A DNA stretch of 64,000 bases from RBC038 sp041390625 (GCA_041390625.1 JAWKPM010000002.1:186001-250000); one strand, 5' to 3'; counted from the first letter of the stretch, positions 19,712-28,604 are shown. Made by a program: numbers and translations. The notes: generated by a model from the sequence alone, not told the origin.

Positions 19712-20110
19712 ATGTCCCAGCGACACAGCCGAGATCACATCACCCGCCGTCTTGCGATCGTCGCGATCAAGACGGTGCATTCCGCGATCTTCCTCGCGAA
19801 CTCCGCGGCGATCCTGCACATCTGTTGGGCGGGGGTCCTGAACCGGCCATCGCGCTTCACGAGGATCGCGCTGGTCCTCGCGTCGCTCGAGTCGGCCGTG
19901 TTCGTCCTCAATCGCGGCCGCTGCCCGCTCACTCAGGTCGTCGAGGGCCTCGGCGCCGAGGACGGTCGCGTCTCCGACATCTTCCTGCCGCGCTGGCTCG
20001 CCGACCGCATCCCCTGGCTCTGCACGCCGCCGCTTGTGCTCGGCATGCTCGCTCTGCTCACGCACCGCTACCGAGGCTCGGCGAGCGACGAGGCGCCATC
20101 GACCCTCTAG
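19712..20110 (+). CDS. small membrane protein with CPLT motif
   Basis: A 132-residue protein with three hydrophobic segments (about 12-40, 48-65 and 100-118) and an RCPLTQVVE motif near residue 70. The motif recalls small membrane proteins of the DUF2784 type, but the match is weak. It begins just after tRNA-Asn and overlaps the end of the convergent gene at 20107. Function unknown. Confidence 0.55.
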   Translation: MSQRHSRDHITRRLAIVAIKTVHSAIFLANSAAILHICWAGVLNRPSRFTRIALVLASLESAVFVLNRGRCPLTQVVEGLGAEDGRVSDIFLPRWLADRIPWLCTPPLVLGMLALLTHRYRGSASDEAPSTL

Positions 20111-20415
20111 GGCGAGGCGCAGGACAGCAGCGCGCGAACGCTTGTCTCGGTGAGTGGCTCATGCCGACCCGGCCATTCGACCCACAGCTCGCCATCGAGG
20201 TCGTTCACCGTCACGGCGACCGGCCCGCAGGCCGTCTCGACCGAGCCGCTGCCACCTCGAGGCCCCGAGTTCGCCCACGCGACATCGAGGCCCGCGTCGG
20301 CGACGCGCCCTCGAAAGTCGCTCGGCGTGCCCGGCCGGCCGTCCGCCCACCAGTAGGCGAACGACCCGAGGACGAGCAGCGCGACGAGGAGGGCCAGGAC
20401 GCCCGCGCGGCGCAC
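20107..20415 (-). CDS. small signal-anchored protein
   Basis: A 102-residue protein with an N-terminal hydrophobic anchor (residues 5-22) and a globular part with two cysteines (TACGP and LLSCAS) that could form a disulfide outside the cell. The start is GTG with AGGA just upstream. It lies 10 nt after the next upstream gene on the same strand. No family recognised. Confidence 0.55.
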   Translation of the reverse strand: MRRAGVLALLVALLVLGSFAYWWADGRPGTPSDFRGRVADAGLDVAWANSGPRGGSGSVETACGPVAVTVNDLDGELWVEWPGRHEPLTETSVRALLSCASP

Positions 20416-20425
20416 AGCCGTCCTA

Positions 20426-20842
20426 CTACTCCTGGCCCACCGCGATCACCGCGCAGCACGCCGCGAGTCCGAGCGACACCGGGCCCCAGATGCGCTCGAT
20501 CCTCGAGCGCGAGGCGAAGTTCGCGAGTCCCCCGACCAGCAGCAACGCACCCAGCACCCACATCGCGATCTCGCCTCGTCCGGGCAGGCCTCCGATGCGC
20601 GCGATGCCCGCCCCATCGACGATATAGAGCGCCACGATCGGGTACGCGGCGATCGCTGCAACCGCGCTCGCGACGCGCAACGAGGTCGGGAGCGTGCCCC
20701 GGTGCTGGCCGCCCCAGGCCGCCGCACCCCACCGCGCGCCGAGGGCGAGCGCCAGCTGAAATGCCACGAGGACGCCGAGGAGCGCCAGCGCGCCCGTCGC
20801 GGCGAGCCCCACAGCGAGGGGCGCGCCGACTGCGCTAGCCAC
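20426..20842 (-). CDS. four-helix membrane protein
   Basis: A 138-residue, very hydrophobic protein with four predicted helices. The GTG start at 20842 overlaps the stop of the 2Fe-2S subunit gene by 8 nt, so it is read with the molybdenum hydroxylase genes. No recognised domain and no evident cofactor residues; a role in the oxidoreductase is possible only by position. Confidence 0.55.
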   Translation of the reverse strand: MASAVGAPLAVGLAATGALALLGVLVAFQLALALGARWGAAAWGGQHRGTLPTSLRVASAVAAIAAYPIVALYIVDGAGIARIGGLPGRGEIAMWVLGALLLVGGLANFASRSRIERIWGPVSLGLAACCAVIAVGQE

Positions 20843-21341
20843 CAGCCATCTCCGCCGCGGCAGTCTGCACCGCCTCGATGATCTTGTTGTAGCCCGTGCA
20901 GCGGCAGAGGTTGCCCGCCAGCCAGAAGCGGATCTCCTCTTCGCTCGGCGCCGGGTGCTCGTCGAGCAGCGCCTTCGAGGCCACCAGGAAGCCCGGCGTG
21001 CAGATGCCGCACTGCAGCGCAGCCTCCGTGAGGAACGCCTTCTGCAGCGGGTGCAGCTCCTGCCCCTCCGCGAGGCCCTCGACGGTCGTGACGTCCGAGC
21101 CCTCGACCTCGGCGGCCATCACGAGGCACGAGTTCACGAGGCGGCCGTCGAGGATGACCGAGCACGCGCCGCAGTTGCCGTTATTGCAGCCTTCCTTCGC
21201 CCCCGTCAGGTTCAGTCGCTCGCGCAGCGCCTCGAGGAGCGAGTCGCGGCTCGAGGACAGCCACGATCGCTCGTCGCCGTTGATCGTGGCCGTGACCACG
21301 ATGCGCTCGTCCGTATGTGCGTTCGTCTCCGGGGTCGTCAC
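20835..21341 (-). CDS. molybdenum hydroxylase [2Fe-2S] subunit (CoxS/XdhC-like)
   Basis: The small electron-transfer subunit of a xanthine oxidase-family enzyme. The 168 residues hold a plant ferredoxin-type cluster (GCNNGNCGACS, then a Cys in LVNSCLV) and an all-helical second cluster domain (QCGICTPGF, then NLCRCTGY). All eight cysteines are present. It overlaps the FAD-subunit gene by ATGA. Confidence 0.93.
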   Translation of the reverse strand: MTTPETNAHTDERIVVTATINGDERSWLSSSRDSLLEALRERLNLTGAKEGCNNGNCGACSVILDGRLVNSCLVMAAEVEGSDVTTVEGLAEGQELHPLQKAFLTEAALQCGICTPGFLVASKALLDEHPAPSEEEIRFWLAGNLCRCTGYNKIIEAVQTAAAEMAGG

Positions 21342-22219
21342 GAGCCTGCCTCCTCGCCTCGAGCGCGAGCCGCGGCCGCGCGCATCACTCGTCCCGTCAG
21401 GACGCCCGCCAGGTGGCGTCGATATGCCTCGGTGCCGCGCATGTCGGAGATCGGCCGCGCCGCCGCCGCAGCGGCCGCCGAGGCCGCTTCGATGGTCGCG
21501 TCGTCGAGGCGCCTTCCGACGAGCGCCTGCGCTGCCTCGGTGAGCCTGAGCGGCGTCGGCGCGACTGCGCCCAACGCGAGCCGTGCGTCGGCCACCACGT
21601 CACCCTCGAGGGTGATCGAGGCCGCGGCGTTCACGACCGCGATGTCCATCTCGTTTCGAGGGATGAAGCGCTCCCATGCGGAGCCGCTGTTCGCCGCCCG
21701 TGGCGGGAAGTGCAGCTTCACGACGAACTCGCCGGCCTCGAGGACGTTCGCCCCCGGGCCCGTGCAGAACTCCGCGACCGGCACCTCGCGGGCCCCGTTC
21801 GGCCCGGCGATGTGCGCTACGCCATCGAGGGCGATCATCGCCGGAATCGAGTCGGCTGCCGGCGACGAGTTCGCCAGGTTGCCGCCCAGCGAGGCGCGAC
21901 CCTGGATCGCCGTCCCTCCGATGACATGCGACGCCTGAGCCAGCGCGCGGTAGTCCCGCAGCACGTCAGCGTCGCCATACACGCGGTAGAGCGGCGTCGC
22001 CGCCCCGACATCGAGGCCGTCGCCCGCGCTGTGATGAATCCCAACCAGGTCGGGAATGCGCTTGATGTCGACGAGCAGGCCCACGTCGCGGCGTCGTTCG
22101 CGGGCGAGGACGATGACGTCCGTGCCGCCCGCGAGCACCTTGGTCGTGGGGCCGCCGTCGCGGAGCAGCTGTACCGCCTCGTCCACCGACGAGGCGCGCG
22201 CGTACCTGACGGCCTGCAT
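21338..22219 (-). CDS. molybdenum hydroxylase FAD-binding subunit (CoxM-like)
   Basis: The middle subunit, which carries FAD. The 293 residues include the FAD-binding AGGTD loop (LAGGTDVIVLA, about residue 30) and the second motif GGTAIQGRASLGGNLANSSPAAD (about residue 100), followed by a CO dehydrogenase flavoprotein C-terminal domain. GGAG precedes ATG 22219. It is divergent from the large subunit gene across a 185-nt gap. Confidence 0.92.
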   Translation of the reverse strand: MQAVRYARASSVDEAVQLLRDGGPTTKVLAGGTDVIVLARERRRDVGLLVDIKRIPDLVGIHHSAGDGLDVGAATPLYRVYGDADVLRDYRALAQASHVIGGTAIQGRASLGGNLANSSPAADSIPAMIALDGVAHIAGPNGAREVPVAEFCTGPGANVLEAGEFVVKLHFPPRAANSGSAWERFIPRNEMDIAVVNAAASITLEGDVVADARLALGAVAPTPLRLTEAAQALVGRRLDDATIEAASAAAAAAARPISDMRGTEAYRRHLAGVLTGRVMRAAAARARGEEAGS

Positions 22220-22404
22220 TCGGGCTCCTCTCCGTGCGCTGTCGCGCTCGAGGTGTGCTGGTCACGTCGCGACTGAGCGCCGGACGCGGGCCATTATGCC
22301 ACGGCCCCGACCGCTGCCTCGAACCTCCCCCCGCCGAATCCACGAGGCGCGATGTGTATCATCGAGGCGAACTTCCCCGGCTGCGTCTTCGAGAGGACCC
22401 AACC

Positions 22405-24729
22405 GTGACCACTGCCGAGCCTCCCGCCACCCCGTCCGACGCCCAGTACGAGGTCATTGGCACCCGCCCGTGGCGCCCCGACGGCGTCGACAAAGTGACA
22501 GGCCGCGCCGTGTACGGTGCGGACGTGCGCCTCGCCGGCATGTTGTACGGCCGCGTGCTACGCAGCCCGCACGCCCACGCGATCATCAAGCGCCTCGATG
22601 TCTCGAAGGCGCTCGCACTGCCCGGCGTGCACTCGGTCGTGACTGCCGAGGACTTCCCGGAACCAGCCTCGCCCGTGATGGCAACCATTCGAGGCCCGCA
22701 GCCGACCCAGTGGGACGTCGACCGCCTGATGGCGCGCCGCAAGGTCCTCTTCCGCGGCCACCCGATCGCCGCCGTCTGCGCCACCGACTTCCACACCGCC
22801 GAGGACGCGCTGCGCCTCATCGAGGTGGAGTACGAGGTGCTGCCGGCCGTCACGTCGCTCGACGACGCACTCGCCACGGGCGCGCCGATCCTCCACGACG
22901 ACGGCCTCTCCGACCTCGTCGAGGGCCTGTTCGAGCCCGTCGACGGCGCGGCCTCGAACGTCGCACGCGTCATCGAGCTCGGTGTCGGCGACATCGAGGC
23001 AGGCTTTGCCGAGGCGGACGTGGTCCTCGAGCGGCAGTACGAGACCGCGATGGCCCACCAGGGCTACATCGAGCCCCACAATGCCACGGCGGTCTGGAAC
23101 CGCGACGGCAAGATCACGATCTGGACGAGCACCCAGGGCGCCTTCGGCATCCGCACGAACGTCTCACGCATCCTGCGCGTGCCCCTCGGCGACCTGCGCG
23201 TTGTCCCCGCCGAGATCGGCGGTGGCTTCGGTGCGAAAAACGTCGTCTACCTCGAGCCCGTCGCCGCGCTCCTCTCGAGGAAGAGCGGCCGCCCGGTCCA
23301 GATCACGATGAACCGCACCGAGGTGCTCGAGGCGACCGGCCCCACCTCGGGTACGCGCTCGACCGTGAAGATCGGCGCGAAGCGTGATGGCACGATCGTC
23401 GCCGCCGACATCCGCCTCGAGTACGAGGCCGGCGCGTACCCCGGCTCGCCCGTGGCCGGTGGCGCGCGCTGTGCCGTGGGGCCCTACCACGTGCCACACC
23501 AGCGCATCGTGGGCCTTGATGTCGTGCTCAACCGTCCGAAGGTGGCGGCCTATCGGGCGCCCGGCGCGCCGGCGGCCTCGTTCGGCGTTGAGGCCGCCCT
23601 CGATGAGCTGGCCGACCGCCTCGAGATGGACCCCATGGAGCTGCGGCTCAAGAACGTCGTGAAGCAGGGCGACCCCCGCAGCGACGGTGCGGTCCACGGC
23701 TCGGTCGGCTCGCGCGAGGTCATGGAAGCCGTCATGGCGAGCCCGCACTACCGCTCCGAGATCCTCGGCACCGACATCGGTCGAGGCGTGGCGGTGGGCT
23801 TCTGGCAGAACGGCGGCGGCGAGTCCAGCGCCTACGCCTCGGTCCACGAGGACGGGCGCGTCACCCTCGTGACCGGCTCCGTCGACATCGGCGGCCAGCG
23901 TGCCGCGCTCGCGATGCAGTTCGCCGAGACCCTCGGCATCCCGTACGAGGACATTAACTCCCTCGTCGGCGACACCGACACCATAGGCTTCACCGGCAAC
24001 ACCGGCGGCAGCCGCACGACCTTCGCCACTGGCTGGGCGGTCTACGAGGCCGCCCTCGATGTGCGCAAGCAGCTCGAGGAGCGCGCCGCGCTCATCTGGG
24101 AGGTCTCGCCCGACCAGGTCGAGTACGACCCGCATGGCGCCGTCGTGCGCGGCCCCGAGGGCAAGGAGATCACCTTCCGCGACCTCGCACGCCAGCTGCC
24201 GAGGACGGGCGGCAACATCCAGGGCAAGGCCGACACCGTCTCGACGAACGTCGGCAAGGTCGGCGCCGCGTTCGGTGCACACATTGCCGACGTGCACGTC
24301 GACCGCGACACCGGCAAAGTCACCGTCCTGCGCTACACCGCCATCCAGGATGTCGGCACGGCGATCCACCCGGCCTACGTCGAGGGCCAGATCGAGGGCG
24401 GTGCGGTCCAGGGCATCGGCATGGCGCTCAACGAGGAGTACCTCTACGACGAGAACGGCCGCATGCTGAACTCGTCCTTCCTCGATTACCGCATGCCGGT
24501 CGCGAACGACCTCCCGATGATTGAGACGGTGCTCGTCGAGGTGCCGAACCCCGGCCACCCCTACGGTGTCCGCGGCGTCGGCGAGGTGCCGATCGTGCCG
24601 CCACTCGGTGCCATCGCGAACGCGATCTACGACGCCGTCGGTGTCCGCATCCATCGCCTGCCGGCCTCGCCGGGCGTGATCCTCGAGGAGCTGCAGGCGC
24701 AGAGCGAGCCGCGAGGCTCGCAGCAGTGA
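22405..24729 (+). CDS. molybdenum hydroxylase molybdopterin-binding large subunit
   Basis: The catalytic subunit of a xanthine dehydrogenase-family hydroxylase; 774 residues, full length. It has the N-terminal a/b hammerhead domain (GRAVYGADV...LRSPHAHA) and Mo-cofactor motifs including GGGFGAK. The loop facing the metal reads AAYRAPGAP, not the AYRCAFR of form I CO dehydrogenase or the AYRGAGR of form II, so CO is an unlikely substrate. The conserved catalytic Glu is in VRGVGEVP. GTG at 22405 follows AGGA by 7 nt. A TATCAT box lies at 22357-22362. Confidence 0.92.
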   Translation: MTTAEPPATPSDAQYEVIGTRPWRPDGVDKVTGRAVYGADVRLAGMLYGRVLRSPHAHAIIKRLDVSKALALPGVHSVVTAEDFPEPASPVMATIRGPQPTQWDVDRLMARRKVLFRGHPIAAVCATDFHTAEDALRLIEVEYEVLPAVTSLDDALATGAPILHDDGLSDLVEGLFEPVDGAASNVARVIELGVGDIEAGFAEADVVLERQYETAMAHQGYIEPHNATAVWNRDGKITIWTSTQGAFGIRTNVSRILRVPLGDLRVVPAEIGGGFGAKNVVYLEPVAALLSRKSGRPVQITMNRTEVLEATGPTSGTRSTVKIGAKRDGTIVAADIRLEYEAGAYPGSPVAGGARCAVGPYHVPHQRIVGLDVVLNRPKVAAYRAPGAPAASFGVEAALDELADRLEMDPMELRLKNVVKQGDPRSDGAVHGSVGSREVMEAVMASPHYRSEILGTDIGRGVAVGFWQNGGGESSAYASVHEDGRVTLVTGSVDIGGQRAALAMQFAETLGIPYEDINSLVGDTDTIGFTGNTGGSRTTFATGWAVYEAALDVRKQLEERAALIWEVSPDQVEYDPHGAVVRGPEGKEITFRDLARQLPRTGGNIQGKADTVSTNVGKVGAAFGAHIADVHVDRDTGKVTVLRYTAIQDVGTAIHPAYVEGQIEGGAVQGIGMALNEEYLYDENGRMLNSSFLDYRMPVANDLPMIETVLVEVPNPGHPYGVRGVGEVPIVPPLGAIANAIYDAVGVRIHRLPASPGVILEELQAQSEPRGSQQ

Positions 24730-24765
24730 TGCGTACCGCGACCATCCGAGGACGCTGAGGCGCCG

Positions 24766-25050
24766 ATGCCGACACTCCACGTGCCGGCGCCCCTGCGCTC
24801 GTTCTCGGACGGTCGCGAGTCGTTCGAGCTCGAGGGCGGCACGCTCCGTGCCGTCTTCGCCGCCCTCGAGGACGAGTGCCCGACGCTCTTCGGCCGCCTC
24901 GTCGAGGACGGTGACCTCCGCCGGGACATCGCCGTCGCGATCGACGGCTCGATCCTGGAGGACACGGGCCTTGCTCAGCCCGTCGCGGCGAGTGCCGAGA
25001 TATACCTCGTGCCGCCAATCGGCGGAGGCTGCGAGGATTTCGAGGCGTGA
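24766..25050 (+). CDS. MoaD/ThiS-like ubiquitin-fold protein with C-terminal extension
   Basis: A 94-residue protein with the beta-grasp layout of MoaD family sulfur carriers (LRAVFAALEDECPTL, then EIYLVPPIGGG). The Gly-Gly expected at the very C-terminus is followed by Cys-Glu-Asp-Phe-Glu-Ala. A sulfur carrier would need this tail removed. It lies 36 nt after the molybdenum hydroxylase large subunit, which fits a cofactor or protein-modifier role, and overlaps the next gene by GTGA. Confidence 0.75.
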   Translation: MPTLHVPAPLRSFSDGRESFELEGGTLRAVFAALEDECPTLFGRLVEDGDLRRDIAVAIDGSILEDTGLAQPVAASAEIYLVPPIGGGCEDFEA

Positions 25051-25853
25051 GCGAACTCGAGGCGCCGGACTACGCCCTCCTCGACCGCGCGGGCGGCGCC
25101 GCCTCGATGTTCTACCCGCGTCCCGAGGATTACGAGCCCCCGGAGGGCGCCTCAGATCACGCGATCGAGGTGGCGACCGGCGTGCACATTGGCGCGCGCT
25201 GGTACCCGAGGTCCGAGGCGCGCGCGGCGCTCCTCTACTTCCACGGCAACGGTGAGATCGCGAGCGATCACGACGGCATCGCGCCGATGTACCACGACAT
25301 CGGCGCGTCTCTCGTCGTGGCGGAGTTCCGAGGCTACGGCCACAGCAACGGCACGCCCTCGATGGCTGCGCTGGTCGGTGATGCCCATCCCGCCGCCGCG
25401 TACTTCCATCGACTGCTCGACGCGGCGGGCTTCGAGGGCGCGCGCTTCGTGATGGGACGCAGCCTCGGCGCACACCCGGCCCTCGAGGTCGCGGCGAACG
25501 TCTCGAGCCGGTTCAGCGGCCTCATCCTCGAGAGCGGAGCCGCCGGGATCCGACGCGTCCTCGAACGCACCGGTCTCCTCGACACCGAGCTCGGTGGGAC
25601 GCTGGCAGCGGCGCACGACGCGAAGGTGCGCTCCATCCGGCTGCCGGTGCTGCAGATTCACGGCGAGCAGGACGACCTCGTGCCGCTGCGGACGGCGCAC
25701 GAGCTCGGTGAGCTGCTCGAGGGGACCAAGCGCACGCTCGTCACGATCCCGAGGGCAGGTCACAACGACCTGCTCTGGCTGGGCCGTGAGCGCTACTTCG
25801 AGGCGATTCGAGACTTCATCGAGGGCGCGTCGGAGCCGGGCGCCCCGAGCTGA
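25047..25853 (+). CDS. alpha/beta hydrolase
   Basis: A 268-residue cytosolic hydrolase: oxyanion region LLYFHGNGE, nucleophile elbow GRSLGAHP (Ser near residue 133), acid in HGEQDDLVP, and His in AGHNDLL. It resembles the BEM46/YqiA group. Coupled to the MoaD-like gene by GTGA. No sign of a signal peptide. The substrate is unknown. Confidence 0.85.
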   Translation: MSELEAPDYALLDRAGGAASMFYPRPEDYEPPEGASDHAIEVATGVHIGARWYPRSEARAALLYFHGNGEIASDHDGIAPMYHDIGASLVVAEFRGYGHSNGTPSMAALVGDAHPAAAYFHRLLDAAGFEGARFVMGRSLGAHPALEVAANVSSRFSGLILESGAAGIRRVLERTGLLDTELGGTLAAAHDAKVRSIRLPVLQIHGEQDDLVPLRTAHELGELLEGTKRTLVTIPRAGHNDLLWLGRERYFEAIRDFIEGASEPGAPS

Positions 25854-25872
25854 CCGGAGGAGTCAGGGGCAG

Positions 25873-26001
25873 CTAGTGCTGCTCCTTCTCCTGCTCGTGC
25901 TCGTCCTTGTTCGACATCCAGAAGATGAATCCCGTGTAGGCGACGCCGGACACGATGATGAAGCCGCTGAGCAAGTACTGGATGTCCGCTACGGTCGTCA
26001 C
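25873..26001 (-). CDS. 42-residue single-pass membrane protein
   Basis: GGAGGAG lies about 8 nt before a GTG at 26001, which strongly supports a very short gene. The product has one hydrophobic helix (YLLSGFIIVSGVAYTGFIFW) and a highly charged tail (NKDEHEQEKEQH). It is convergent with the hydrolase gene. The shape resembles small subunits of membrane complexes, but no family is recognised. Confidence 0.65.
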   Translation of the reverse strand: MTTVADIQYLLSGFIIVSGVAYTGFIFWMSNKDEHEQEKEQH

Positions 26002-26280
26002 GATCGGTCTCCTCCCACGCAAGGACCCCCGCACGGTACTGCCTCGCGCCGTCACCGGGTAGCGGGTCCGTCCCCGACGCCCACGATTGCGGCTCCCACC
26101 CAGTCCATGCTGAAACGGCTGGCCCCTGGCTGAAACTTCTCGAGTGAAGCCTGCCGAACCCTCGAGGAACCTCGCAAACCTCGATCGTTGCGAGCTGGAT
26201 CCCGGTTTCGCTCAACCGACCGAGCGCCCATTCTCGCTCGCGAGCCATCGACTTCCGAGTGCTCGAGAGGACGGCACATC
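26002..26280. other. intergenic region with a small hairpin
   Basis: No gene is supported in these 279 bases between divergent genes. CTCGCAA (26171-26177) and TTGCGAG (26188-26194) form a 7-bp stem with a 10-nt loop; its role is unknown. Confidence 0.4.
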
Positions 26281-27027
26281 GTGGACACCGTTTCAGACGC
26301 GATTCCGTACCTGCCGCTGCTGACCACCGTGCTGTCCGTGCTCTTCGGGACAGCGATCCTCCGGCGTCGCGCGGCGCTCAAGGCCTACGACGGCCAGCCG
26401 CGCACGCACCTCTTGTGGTGGGGCATCGGCGTGTACTTCTTCGGCGTCGGCACCATTGTCGAGGGCCTCACCGGCGTGTTCGGCTGGAGCGCCATCGGGT
26501 TCAAGGCCTGGTACATCTCAGGCGCGCTCCTCGGCGGCGCGCCGCTGGCGCAGGGCACCGTGTTCCTCCTGGTGGGCCGCCAGGGAGCCAAGGTCCTTGC
26601 GATCGTCCTCGTGACCTACATCAGCATCGCGTCGGTCTTCATCCTGCTCTCGCCACTGAACCCGCCCCCGGCCGGCGAGAACGTCCTCAACGGCGACGTG
26701 CTCGAGTGGCAGTGGGTGCGGCTCTTCAGCCCGCTCGTGAACACGTACGCCGCCCTCTTCCTCATCGGTGGCGCGATCTACTCGGCGTTCGCCTTCCGCG
26801 CCCAACGAGGACGGTCGGCCGGCAACGCGCTCATCGCCCTCGGCGCGATCCTGCCGGGCATCGGCGGCAGCTTCTCGCGCGCGGGTCACACCGAGGTGCT
26901 CTACGTGACTGAGTTCATCGGCATCATCTTCATCTATGCCGGCTACCGCCTCGCGATCGGCCAGCGCCTGTGGGGCAGCGCGCCCGCACCGGCCCCACAG
27001 GCGCCCGCGCCGCAGCAGGCGACCTAG
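26281..27027 (+). CDS. multi-pass membrane protein
   Basis: A 248-residue protein with about seven hydrophobic helices spread over its length and an Ala/Pro-rich tail (APAPAPQAPAPQQ). The GTG start at 26281 has AGGA 9 nt upstream. No catalytic motif is seen. The layout recalls 7-TM membrane proteins of unknown function. Its end overlaps the convergent phosphotransferase gene by 4 nt. Confidence 0.65.
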   Translation: MDTVSDAIPYLPLLTTVLSVLFGTAILRRRAALKAYDGQPRTHLLWWGIGVYFFGVGTIVEGLTGVFGWSAIGFKAWYISGALLGGAPLAQGTVFLLVGRQGAKVLAIVLVTYISIASVFILLSPLNPPPAGENVLNGDVLEWQWVRLFSPLVNTYAALFLIGGAIYSAFAFRAQRGRSAGNALIALGAILPGIGGSFSRAGHTEVLYVTEFIGIIFIYAGYRLAIGQRLWGSAPAPAPQAPAPQQAT

Positions 27028-27947
27028 GCGCGCTTGGCCGCCATCGAGGCGCGGCGTGACGCCGCGGCCGCCCGCGCGCCCAGGGCGCGCCGCGCCCCGG
27101 GGATGAGGTCGGGCCAGTCCCGCCGCAGCGCGATGTCGATGCTCTCGAGGGCGTCGAGCTCGATGTAGCACTCGGCGCGGGCCTCGAGGCCCGCGTCGAT
27201 CGGCCCCTCGTATGCCTCGAGCGCCATCGCCATGAGGCGTCGGTCCCAGTTCTGACGCACACGCGCGAAGTCGACGGCCGGGTCGGTGACGCGTGCCCCC
27301 TCGAAGTCGAGCGCGGCCACGAGGCGCTCCTCGGTGTCGACGATGACGTGGTCGGGCTTGAGATCGGCGTGTGTCACCACGAGACGCGGGAGCGACCTCG
27401 AGGCCTCCGCCAGCCGCTCCCCCACGCCCGTCAGCCACGCCCCCGTCCGCGGCGCTACGAGAGCACTGCAGCGCTCGATCATCGGTGCCCAGTGGTCGCG
27501 CCACGGCTCGTACGGCGCCGCGCCGCACTCGATCGCGACCGAGACATCGAGGGCGTGGAGGCTCGACAGGAACTCACCCAGCGAGGTCGCAAGCCGTCGA
27601 CGCGCGGAGTGGCCGTGCACCTGCCCCGTCCGCCCCTCGACGAAGCGATACGCGCTCGCGAGCGTACGTCCATCGTCGCCGGGCAGCAGTCGATGCTCGC
27701 GCGGCACCGGCAGTCCCATCGCCTCGAGGCGCACGCCGAGGCGCTGCTGCCCCTCGATCGCCTCGATGGCGTCCTCGTGCCGCGGTACCCGCACGAGCCA
27801 GTCGCCGCCAGGTGACGGGACGCGCCACGCCCACACATCGAACCCCCGACCGGCGATCGAGGCGTGATCGGTCTCGGCTCCCGGTAACGCCCGTGCGACG
27901 GCCCGCACGACCTCGGGCGACAGGGAATCTGGTGAAGGCCCGCTCAC
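27024..27947 (-). CDS. aminoglycoside phosphotransferase (APH)-family kinase-like protein
   Basis: A 307-residue APH-fold protein: a nucleotide-binding lobe (WLVRVPR and following), the Brenner-type catalytic loop VVTHADLKPDHVIVD and the metal-binding Asp in ALDFEGARVTDPAVDFA. The family includes antibiotic kinases but also many metabolic small-molecule kinases; resistance should not be assumed. The GTG at 27947 overlaps the upstream NYN gene stop (GTGA). Confidence 0.85.
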   Translation of the reverse strand: MSGPSPDSLSPEVVRAVARALPGAETDHASIAGRGFDVWAWRVPSPGGDWLVRVPRHEDAIEAIEGQQRLGVRLEAMGLPVPREHRLLPGDDGRTLASAYRFVEGRTGQVHGHSARRRLATSLGEFLSSLHALDVSVAIECGAAPYEPWRDHWAPMIERCSALVAPRTGAWLTGVGERLAEASRSLPRLVVTHADLKPDHVIVDTEERLVAALDFEGARVTDPAVDFARVRQNWDRRLMAMALEAYEGPIDAGLEARAECYIELDALESIDIALRRDWPDLIPGARRALGARAAAASRRASMAAKRA

Positions 27948-28321
27948 GAGGTGAGGCCGGTGCGACGAAGGAAGGCGCCCGCGCCCTCGACGCGCGCTCC
28001 GAGCGCGGACACCCGTGTCACCAGCTCGCGGTCCGAGGTGACCACGGTGACTTCCGAGTCGTCCACTTCCCCCACGAGCGTGACGATGAGGTCGTCCGCC
28101 GAGCACCCATCGAGGCCGGCGTACCGCACCTCGAGGCCGTCTTCGGCCGCGCTATCCGAGGGCGGAGACCCATCGAAGACCAACAGCACGCGCTCTGCGT
28201 CGAGGTCCGCGCCCGCAATGTCGTCGCGCAGCGTCGCCGCTGCGCCCGCACGATCTCGCCACCATCGCGTCCGAGGGCGCGCCCCCATCACGTTGTTGCC
28301 GTCGATGATCAACAGGCTCAC
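27944..28321 (-). CDS. NYN-domain protein, YacP-like
   Basis: A 125-residue protein starting directly with the NYN signature LLIIDGNNVMGARP. A conserved Asp occurs in LLVFDGSPP and more acidic residues in SADDLIV and VTSDRELV. YacP/Rae1-type proteins are PIN-like nucleases, in some bacteria acting on ribosome-bound mRNA. The start is the GTG at 28321, with GGAG about 10 nt upstream. It is coupled to the phosphotransferase gene. This is the second NYN protein of the window. Confidence 0.8.
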   Translation of the reverse strand: MSLLIIDGNNVMGARPRTRWWRDRAGAAATLRDDIAGADLDAERVLLVFDGSPPSDSAAEDGLEVRYAGLDGCSADDLIVTLVGEVDDSEVTVVTSDRELVTRVSALGARVEGAGAFLRRTGLTS

Positions 28322-28382
28322 GAGTGTCGGTCTCCGCGGTGGTGAAGCGGCCGGTCCGACGGAGGCTAGCGCACGAGCCTCG

Positions 28383-28604
28383 TCACTCGTTCGGCTCGTC
28401 CAAGACGTCGCCGTCCTCGCCACCATCGACCCCGCTCAGCGCACGCTCGAGGCGTTCGACCTCGTCGATGGCCGCGCTGCGGTCCGGATCGTCGCCACAT
28501 CCGAGGATCGCCTGCGCGTCCGCGAGCCGTCGCAGCAGGACCTGGCGAGGCGGTGAGTCGCTGCGAGGCGCGCGTTCGTTGTCAGTCATGTGATCGAAGC
28601 GCAT
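28383..28604 (-). CDS. small acidic protein
   Basis: A 73-residue, highly charged protein with a helical core (QVLLRRLADAQAILG and AAIDEVERLERAL) and an acidic tail. The start may instead be the Met at 28589; neither start has a well-spaced ribosome binding site. It lies 61 nt upstream of the NYN gene on the same strand. No family recognised. Confidence 0.45.
   Translation of the reverse strand: MRFDHMTDNERAPRSDSPPRQVLLRRLADAQAILGCGDDPDRSAAIDEVERLERALSGVDGGEDGDVLDEPNE

Noticed and set aside
22405..24729. Large subunit as aerobic CO dehydrogenase CoxL
   Set aside because: The active-site loop is AYRAPGAP, not AYRCAFR or AYRGAGR, so only the broader hydroxylase family is supported.
27024..27947. 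Aminoglycoside resistance gene
   Set aside because: Only the general APH fold is visible; no resistance-specific feature or mobile context.
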